NCBI GenBank assembly: GCA_964546285.1
Contig: CAZJJK010000001.1
Span: 1 to 64,000 of the forward strand
Length of the DNA: 64,000 nt
Source of the DNA: CAZJJK01 sp964546285
GTDB lineage: Bacteria > Spirochaetota > Spirochaetia > Treponematales > Breznakiellaceae
Reading direction: 5' to 3'
Shown here in pieces: positions 58,467 through 64,000 of the stretch. The notes beneath the pieces were generated by a model. The model was not told the origin of the DNA. It worked only from the letters and a program-made list of their open reading frames with translations, and made no database searches. The translations under genes and the position numbers were made by a program. Each line of letters begins with the position of its first letter. Positions within the stretch are counted from its first letter, which is position 1.

Positions 58467-59627
58467 TTGGATTCAACGGAAGATATAATAGAGCGTTGCT
58501 ATTTAGATTGGGCGGCGAGCGCGCCCTACGATGTTTCACTATTTAACTCAAACGACGCGTCACAAACCATTTTCGGTAATCCTTCTTCTCAACATAGAGA
58601 GGGACAAACGGCGAGGAAAGCCCTGGAGCGCTACCGAGAACGCTGCGCTGTCGTATTAGGCGTGCTTCCTGAGCAACTTGTTTTTACATCGGGCGGTACG
58701 GAATCCAATCATATCGTACTGGATTCACTACTACTGCGATCAAACGCCGGACTCGCCCTTTCTCAGACAGAGCACCCGTCTATAAAAGCTAAAGCTGATA
58801 TACTATCCCGCCTTGGGGTTCCCCTTTTCTGGATAAAGCCCGAGTCAACTGGAAGCGTAGCGCCTGAGCAAACGAAAAAAACGATCGCCAAACATACTTC
58901 TGTTAGGATGATCGCATGTATGGCCGTTAACAATGAAACTGGCGCTATGACAGATATAGAAAAGGTGACCCAAGCTGTTCACGCCGCCTCGGCAACGCCT
59001 ATCCATTTTCATTGCGACGCTGTCCAAGCTATAGGTAAGCTTGCCTTTTCCTTAAACGACATTGACTCTCTTTCTATTAGCGCTCATAAATTAGGCGGGC
59101 CAAAAGGACTTGGCCTTCTCTTCCTTCGCCGTCCAATTGAAACCTTTAATAGAGGCGGCGGTCAAGAAAGAGGTATCAGACCAGGTACGGAAAACTTAAT
59201 TGGCGCGTCGCTTGTCGCTACTCTGCTTGAACGTTTTTTGGAACCCAATAAGCTTAAGCTAGACCGGCTAGCGGCTGAAGAACGTTTCTCACATCTTATA
59301 TCGTTTCTTCATCGGTCTGAACGTTGCGCGTTAATACCATCGGACCGTATGGAAAGAGACGCTCGTTTCTCTCCCTTTATACTTCAATTCGCGATTCGCG
59401 GAATTCCTGGTGAGGTTCTTGTCCGAGTTTTAGACGATATGGGAATAGCCGTTTCCACCGGATCGGCTTGTTCATCGCGATCACGCAAACGTCCAGTCTT
59501 AGAGTCTATAGGCATCGATGCGACGACAGCATTTGAGGCGATACGAGTATCTCAGGGGCGCTCTAGCGCCATGTGTGATATAGAACGTTTGATTGACGCT
59601 TTAGAAAAGATTATGAGGCGACTGTGA
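58467..59627 (+). CDS. NifS/IscS-like cysteine desulfurase
   Basis: A 386-residue PLP enzyme that removes sulfur from cysteine as an enzyme-bound persulfide. The PLP Lys lies in SISAHKLGGPKGLGLLF; the HCDAVQAIGKL segment is typical; the persulfide-forming Cys is in STGSACSSRS near the C-terminus. The start is TTG at 58467 with an AAGGA SD; the TATAAT at 58441 is its likely -10. Its TGA overlaps the GTG start of thiI by four bases, so it is almost certainly the sulfur donor for tRNA thiolation by ThiI. Whether it also feeds Fe-S assembly is unknown; no iscU or sufU is near. Confidence 0.93.
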   Translation: MDSTEDIIERCYLDWAASAPYDVSLFNSNDASQTIFGNPSSQHREGQTARKALERYRERCAVVLGVLPEQLVFTSGGTESNHIVLDSLLLRSNAGLALSQTEHPSIKAKADILSRLGVPLFWIKPESTGSVAPEQTKKTIAKHTSVRMIACMAVNNETGAMTDIEKVTQAVHAASATPIHFHCDAVQAIGKLAFSLNDIDSLSISAHKLGGPKGLGLLFLRRPIETFNRGGGQERGIRPGTENLIGASLVATLLERFLEPNKLKLDRLAAEERFSHLISFLHRSERCALIPSDRMERDARFSPFILQFAIRGIPGEVLVRVLDDMGIAVSTGSACSSRSRKRPVLESIGIDATTAFEAIRVSQGRSSAMCDIERLIDALEKIMRRL

Positions 59628-60802
59628 CCAAATTCCTTGTTAAATATGGTGAATTGACACTTAAAAAAGGCAATCGCGCGTATTTTGAAAAACGACTCAG
59701 GGCTAATCTTCGCTGCGCTTTGCGAGGTAGCGGCGCGCTTATTGAAAGCCGTCATGATAGACTTTTCATAAATGTTGACAACGCGCGTTCTGCTTTTGTG
59801 GAAAACGTCCTAAATACTAGCTTCGGTATTTCTTCCTGGTCAAAGGTCGCTCACTGTGAGAAAACGCCAGAAGCGATTTGCGCCTTATGCGTTGAGACCG
59901 CGCGGGAACTTTCCGCCAAAGGGATTACGCGTTTTAAAATTGAGGCGCGGAGAGCCGATAAGAGTTTCCCGCTTGATTCATACGGGATTATGCGTCAAGC
60001 TGGTTCCGCCGTTGAAAGAGCTTGTCCTGAACTGGTCGTTGATGTAAAAAATCCGGAACGGGTAATAGAAGTTGAAGTGCGTGACCGGGTTTATATCTAC
60101 GGCGATGAACAGCCAGGGCAACGCGGACTTCCGTTGGGAACCGCGGGTAAAGGCGTACTTCTTCTCTCCGGCGGTATAGATTCCCCGGTTGCAGCTTATA
60201 TTATGGCAAAACGCGGCCTTAAGCTTCACGCCGTTCACTTCCACGCATACCCTTACACAGCCCCAGAATCCCAAGAAAAAGTCCGCTGTCTTAGCGCGCT
60301 TCTTTCCCGTTATAATCTTGGTATGAAATTAAGCTCAATCGGCTTCGCGGAGACGCAATTACGTATTAAGCAAAACGCGAGTGAGGACTGGACAACCATT
60401 CTGATTAGAATGGCGATGCTGAGATGCGCCGAACGTGTCGCGCGGGCTTGTGGGGCCTCTTGTCTCATCACAGGTGATAGTCTCTGTCAAGTCGCGAGCC
60501 AAACAGTTGAAAACCTTGGCTGTATGGAAACAGTGACCACTTTACCAGTATTTCGACCCCTTATCGGGATGGATAAGTTAGATACTATCGCTTTGGCCAG
60601 GCAAATTGGGTCTTATGATTTATCCGTTCTCCCCTACGCTGACTGCTGTACGCTTTTCAGCCCAACGCATCCAGTCTTAAGGGCCTCAGCTGAAGCCGCC
60701 GCGCGTTTATTTCAATCTTTAGAAATAGAACAGCTTTTGGACAAAGCTTTTCTTGAAGCGGAAACAGAGGAATTTTGGTATCCGCCTATGACGCGCGAAT
60801 GA
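59624..60802 (+). CDS. thiI: tRNA 4-thiouridine synthase ThiI, without rhodanese domain
   Basis: A 392-residue enzyme. The N-terminal ferredoxin-like and THUMP domains (about residues 1-165) bind tRNA; the PP-loop motif is LLLSGGIDSPVAAY; a Cys in LPYADCCTLFSP near the C-terminus is conserved in the family. Unlike E. coli ThiI it lacks the C-terminal rhodanese domain, so sulfur must come directly from the desulfurase coupled upstream, an arrangement known for the NifZ/ThiI pair in Bacillus subtilis. The start is GTG in a GTGA overlap. Confidence 0.93.
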   Translation: MTKFLVKYGELTLKKGNRAYFEKRLRANLRCALRGSGALIESRHDRLFINVDNARSAFVENVLNTSFGISSWSKVAHCEKTPEAICALCVETARELSAKGITRFKIEARRADKSFPLDSYGIMRQAGSAVERACPELVVDVKNPERVIEVEVRDRVYIYGDEQPGQRGLPLGTAGKGVLLLSGGIDSPVAAYIMAKRGLKLHAVHFHAYPYTAPESQEKVRCLSALLSRYNLGMKLSSIGFAETQLRIKQNASEDWTTILIRMAMLRCAERVARACGASCLITGDSLCQVASQTVENLGCMETVTTLPVFRPLIGMDKLDTIALARQIGSYDLSVLPYADCCTLFSPTHPVLRASAEAAARLFQSLEIEQLLDKAFLEAETEEFWYPPMTRE

Positions 60803-60911
60803 ATTTTTATATTTTTCTTGATATACCTAAAAAAGCCGCTCTCGTCAGAAGTGTTAATAAAATAACGCTATACTTGTGCGGCGAGAGGTTTTTAAGAAAT
60901 AAATCGATATT

Positions 60912-62192
60912 TTAAGAGCACCGCATGTCTAGAATATACGCTTTTTTAGTTAATCGGTCCCGACGTTTTTCAATCCTCGCCTTCATTCTGTCCGATCCAT
61001 CTACTAGACTCGCTTGTTTGTCAAGCCAGTGTAACGCTTCTTCTATCGCGTTATTTTTTTCCGATATACGGGATAGAGCCCTATAGGCCGCTAATAAGCG
61101 ATTAGTCCCGTTAGACAAAGCTTTATTTGAAATTAGCTTCATCATTTCAATCTCAAGCACCTCAACGATCTTTAACCATAGCTCATAAGCGCGGCTTAAA
61201 TTCCCGTTAAGCTCGGCCTCCCGAGCTAGTATAGCGTTAGCGGTAAACGATCCTTTCCTCGCCGCTTCGCTTAACAACAATATCCGAAGTTTTTCGCTTT
61301 CCCCTGACCAGTCCGTATCATTGGTATAGGGTGTTTCAGCTCGATAACGATGATACCGCAAAGCGAGAGCCTCATTATCCACCAGGTCTTCGTTAAGCGC
61401 CGATACCGGGTCACGCGCTATATCATCCAGCTTGGCGAATAATAACGCGAGGCCCTCAATGTCGCGACGATTATGCTCCGCCGCCGCTTCTAAACGTTCT
61501 GACTGTCCCGTTCGCAGATAACTAAACCACGCCTCTGGCGCTTCAGCGCCGCTTAAGTCGTCTCCCCTATCCAAGCGCAAAACAGATTTTTCAATAGTCG
61601 CTTGGGCGCAATTAATCAGCTTTTTCTTAAAAAGGCGTCGCGCCGGATATAAAAGATCAAGATGTCTATAAAAAACCGGCGGAAACCCATTCATAATAAA
61701 ACGGCTGTTAAGGAGCTGGCAATCAAAAGACCGGCCATTATAGCTTACAAGAACAGGAGCTTGCCCCTTGCTTTCCAATTCACACTTAATAGCGGCGAGA
61801 AATAATTGTTCTCCTGGATAATCCAGAAGCATGTATTGACGCGCCTCTAAATATGGCTGGCCATTAATCATACAAATACGTCCAAAGGCGGCAAGAAACG
61901 CGACCGTTCCAGCGCCGCAAGAAAGACCGGTAGTCTCTAAATCAAAGAATATGAGCTCACTGGATAATAAATTACGGTATGCTTCCACATCGCCATTCAA
62001 ACAAAGCCTAGCTAAACCGAAAGCCGGGGCTTTTGGGAAAACGCTGGGTAATCGCGAGTAATTAACGCGATAGGCCCACGCTTCAGCCTGTATCTCCCAG
62101 CCGTTAAGCAAAGATCCGCTATCGACTCTAGTTTTATCGCGCTCATCCTTTATCATAAGCGGCGGATATGGAGGAATTCGCCCGCCAGTCAA
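60912..62192 (-). CDS. YprB-like 3'-5' exonuclease with a TPR-like C-terminus
   Basis: From the TTG at 62192 it has 426 residues. An RNase H-like exonuclease domain shows acidic motif I as FFDLETTGLSCGAGT (Asp84, Glu86) and later VSYNGRSFDCQLL and HNRRDIEGLALLF. A helical TPR-like tail follows. This is the YprB/MrfB family, acting with the YprA/MrfA helicase in DNA-damage repair in Bacillus subtilis. The real start is probably further upstream: the family-typical N-terminus LSDRLARIRASTH is encoded before the TTG, but a TAG precedes it and no ATG, GTG or TTG is in frame. The helicase gene ends 41 bases upstream. Confidence 0.85.
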   Translation of the reverse strand: MTGGRIPPYPPLMIKDERDKTRVDSGSLLNGWEIQAEAWAYRVNYSRLPSVFPKAPAFGLARLCLNGDVEAYRNLLSSELIFFDLETTGLSCGAGTVAFLAAFGRICMINGQPYLEARQYMLLDYPGEQLFLAAIKCELESKGQAPVLVSYNGRSFDCQLLNSRFIMNGFPPVFYRHLDLLYPARRLFKKKLINCAQATIEKSVLRLDRGDDLSGAEAPEAWFSYLRTGQSERLEAAAEHNRRDIEGLALLFAKLDDIARDPVSALNEDLVDNEALALRYHRYRAETPYTNDTDWSGESEKLRILLLSEAARKGSFTANAILAREAELNGNLSRAYELWLKIVEVLEIEMMKLISNKALSNGTNRLLAAYRALSRISEKNNAIEEALHWLDKQASLVDGSDRMKARIEKRRDRLTKKAYILDMRCS

Positions 62193-62232
62193 ATGGGTAG
62201 AAGCGCGTATTCTAGCTAAGCGGTCCGATAAA

Positions 62233-64000
62233 CTAGCCGTTTTTATCGCCCTCCGCTAAAAAGACGGTCGTTCCATTATTCTTTCCAATCGCTTCCTGTA
62301 AAAAAATACGGACATCACATTTAACGTCTCCATCAATACTTGCCCCATTATAAAAGCCATCTAGAACATCCGCGCCCACACATGAAGGACAACCGGAAAC
62401 ACAGGGGCAAACTTCAAGCGCTTCCAGCGCCATAGCCAATAAAGCGCTCACGCGCTTTGTTAAGGCTTCTACTAAACCGGTGCCGCCAGGATACATATCA
62501 TAGAGATAAAGCGTAGGACAGCTAAAATGAGGATCGCGAACCCTTTCCGCTATACCTAAATCGCGTGTGTCACAAAGAAGATAAATAGGCGCTGTTTTTC
62601 TGATAAGGTCACCCAAGGCTCTCATAGCTCGCCCTATTCGCGCTGGTTCCCAAGCCAGACTTTCAAGCTCCTTAGGCTGGCTGGAAGAAAAAAGCAAGGC
62701 CAGCATTCTAGTTTGCATTTCTTCCTCCGCCTGATTCACTTCGCCATAACCGATATTCTCATGCGTATGAAATCTGATTTTCTTAAATTTCGATGTTTGC
62801 CTTCGGACCAAAGCGTCGCCAAGTACACATTTAAATTCCATAGCCGCCATTGATATGACGCTATCATCCGAATAAGTCAAGATAAAGCTTTCATCTTCGC
62901 TAAGCGGCTTAATATCGGTTTTAACCAACGCGTCGGTATAATAATTCACGTCCGCCTCTTCAACGATACAACGCCTATTTGAAATATCTAGCCGCTTAAC
63001 AAGATATTGACGCCCCCTATGCAAATACACCGCGTTATCAAATAATAATTCTTTGGCTGACGGCCGGTCCATTTCACCGATCACCGTATCCCTTCCTTTT
63101 GTTATATCGATAATAACAACATTATCAGAGCTGGCTGAACGCAAGCTGACGCCTTCAGCTGGATAGGAACGATCAGACCAATGCCAACGGCCGCCTGTTT
63201 TTCGCACCGTTCCGGATTCCTCAAGATAACTCAATAGAGCCGCCGTATCTTGCCCAAATATCTCATCTTCCGCGAAGGGCAACTCAAACACGGCGCATTT
63301 TGCGTGATCGGATAGCACATATGGGTTGTCAGCGTCCAAACGCGCTTGCTCAGAGGGCTTATCAAAAAACCACTCGGGATGTCGGACTATATACTGATCC
63401 AAGGGAGCTGATGAAGCGATAAAAACCGCCGCCGATGGCCCGCCTCGGCGACCGGAACGACCCGCTTGCTGCCAAAACGAATTAAACGATCCCGGGAAAC
63501 CGGCGACGACCGCGGCGTCCAAACCGCCTATATCTATACCCAATTCTAACGCGTTTGTTGAAACAACCCCATTCACCGTACCGGCTCTTAGGCCACGCTC
63601 AATTTCCCTTCGCTCATTAGGTAAAAGCCCTCCACGGTACGCTTCTACACGTAAACGTTCATTCTCGGTATAAAGGTTTTGTACGGCTTCGTTGATATAC
63701 GCCGCGATAAGCTCCGTCCTAACCCTTGAGTGCGCGAATAAAATAGTTTTTATGCCAGCTCTTAAAAAGGCGAGAGCCCAGCGCTGGCTCTCCGTTATTG
63801 TGGAACGCCTTATTCCTTGAACGGCGTCAAGCAAGGGCGGGTTATATATAACAATTTCCTTTGGGCCACGAGGCGCGCCGTTATTGTCAACCAGGACAAC
63901 ATCATCCTCTATTAAGGCGCGGGCTAATTCCTCTGGATTTCCTATAGTAGCGGAACAAAGAATAAAAATCGGCTTGGCGCCGTAAAAAGCGGCGACGCGC
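62233..64000 (-). CDS. YprA/MrfA-like DEAD/DEAH helicase, 5' truncated by the window edge
   Basis: The C-terminal 588 codons of a superfamily 2 helicase; the frame remains open to the window edge, beyond the internal TTG at 63834. Motif III (CSATIGNPEEL) is encoded just before 63834. Motif V (NALELGIDIGGLDAAVVAGFP), motif VI (QQAGRSGRRGG) and the C-terminal DUF1998-like zinc cluster (CPCVSGCPSCV) are all present. The Lhr-like arrangement and the adjacent YprB gene identify it as YprA/MrfA. In Bacillus the pair repairs mitomycin C damage; the same role here is an inference. Confidence 0.85.
   Translation of the reverse strand, partial: RVAAFYGAKPIFILCSATIGNPEELARALIEDDVVLVDNNGAPRGPKEIVIYNPPLLDAVQGIRRSTITESQRWALAFLRAGIKTILFAHSRVRTELIAAYINEAVQNLYTENERLRVEAYRGGLLPNERREIERGLRAGTVNGVVSTNALELGIDIGGLDAAVVAGFPGSFNSFWQQAGRSGRRGGPSAAVFIASSAPLDQYIVRHPEWFFDKPSEQARLDADNPYVLSDHAKCAVFELPFAEDEIFGQDTAALLSYLEESGTVRKTGGRWHWSDRSYPAEGVSLRSASSDNVVIIDITKGRDTVIGEMDRPSAKELLFDNAVYLHRGRQYLVKRLDISNRRCIVEEADVNYYTDALVKTDIKPLSEDESFILTYSDDSVISMAAMEFKCVLGDALVRRQTSKFKKIRFHTHENIGYGEVNQAEEEMQTRMLALLFSSSQPKELESLAWEPARIGRAMRALGDLIRKTAPIYLLCDTRDLGIAERVRDPHFSCPTLYLYDMYPGGTGLVEALTKRVSALLAMALEALEVCPCVSGCPSCVGADVLDGFYNGASIDGDVKCDVRIFLQEAIGKNNGTTVFLAEGDKNG

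Noticed and set aside
60803..60911. Possible terminator with CTCTCG and CGAGAG arms
   Set aside because: The arms are only six bases with a loop of about 40, too weak to report as a feature. The 109-base spacer shows nothing else.

Overview
The window looks like a 64 kb piece of a spirochaete chromosome, most likely a Treponema relative. The best evidence is a P83/100-family antigen homologue, two tandem DUF115/Maf genes behind a very acidic coiled-coil protein, pyruvate phosphate dikinase, an rnfCDGEAB cluster and several signal-peptide proteins ending in SAQ. This is inferred from protein families read by eye; no 16S gene is present. A run of 100 N at 19279-19378 marks a scaffold join, so the source is a draft assembly or metagenome bin. 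I saw no rRNA, tRNA, CRISPR, phage or complete insertion sequence. Genes are dense, with many 1-4 base overlaps.

Layout: 1-254, G-rich 3' end of an unrecognised gene; 300-2748, NMT1-type ABC importer; 2995-5652, ppdK; 5705-8191, DEAH helicase; 8161-11070, two type I signal peptidases and hemW; 11135-13986, PEGA/FGE-like protein, smpB and a lipoprotein-like gene; 14126-15536, membrane protein and ftsB; 15744-21147, acidic protein, small ORF and two Maf/DUF115 genes; 21095-23260, MEMO1-like protein and a degenerate GGDEF protein; 23301-27565, GldA/F/G-like ABC system with DUF4340; 27575-31936, rnz, femX, metG; 31997-40479, GH57, rnfBAEGDC (listed in map order), an unknown membrane protein and a DUF212 protein; 40647-43727, rluD-like, a P-loop/Asp23 fusion and a TPR protein; 43889-47664, pcnB, hydrolase, rumA-like; 47686-52613, beta-propeller/HEAT protein, P83/100, glgA; 52878-57844, Wza-like and Wzz-like export proteins; 58087-60802, ArsR, cysteine desulfurase and thiI; 60912-64000, a YprB/YprA-like exonuclease and helicase pair, the latter running off the end.

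Two observations stand out. First, the Rnf-like cluster keeps all six genes in order with open frames, but by eye most redox sites of a canonical Rnf are missing: the RnfC flavin/NADH loops, the RnfD and RnfG flavinylation motifs, most RnfA/RnfE membrane cysteines and the first Fe-S domain of RnfB. Only the ferredoxin-type clusters of RnfC and RnfB remain. A membrane protein of unknown family is translationally coupled upstream. This may be a repurposed Rnf-derived complex. Second, at least nine genes have a sigma70-like -10 box ending 6-9 bases before the start codon, clearest at 11099-11135 (TTGACA, 17 bases, TATAAT, 7 bases, ATG). This predicts leaderless mRNAs alongside ordinary Shine-Dalgarno genes.

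Functionally the window combines central metabolism (PPDK, glycogen synthase, GH57), RNA maturation and translation (MetG, SmpB, RNase Z, PcnB, RluD-like, RumA-like, ThiI with its likely sulfur donor), envelope building and export (signal peptidases, FemX, Maf, polysaccharide export, P83/100) and DNA repair (YprA/YprB).
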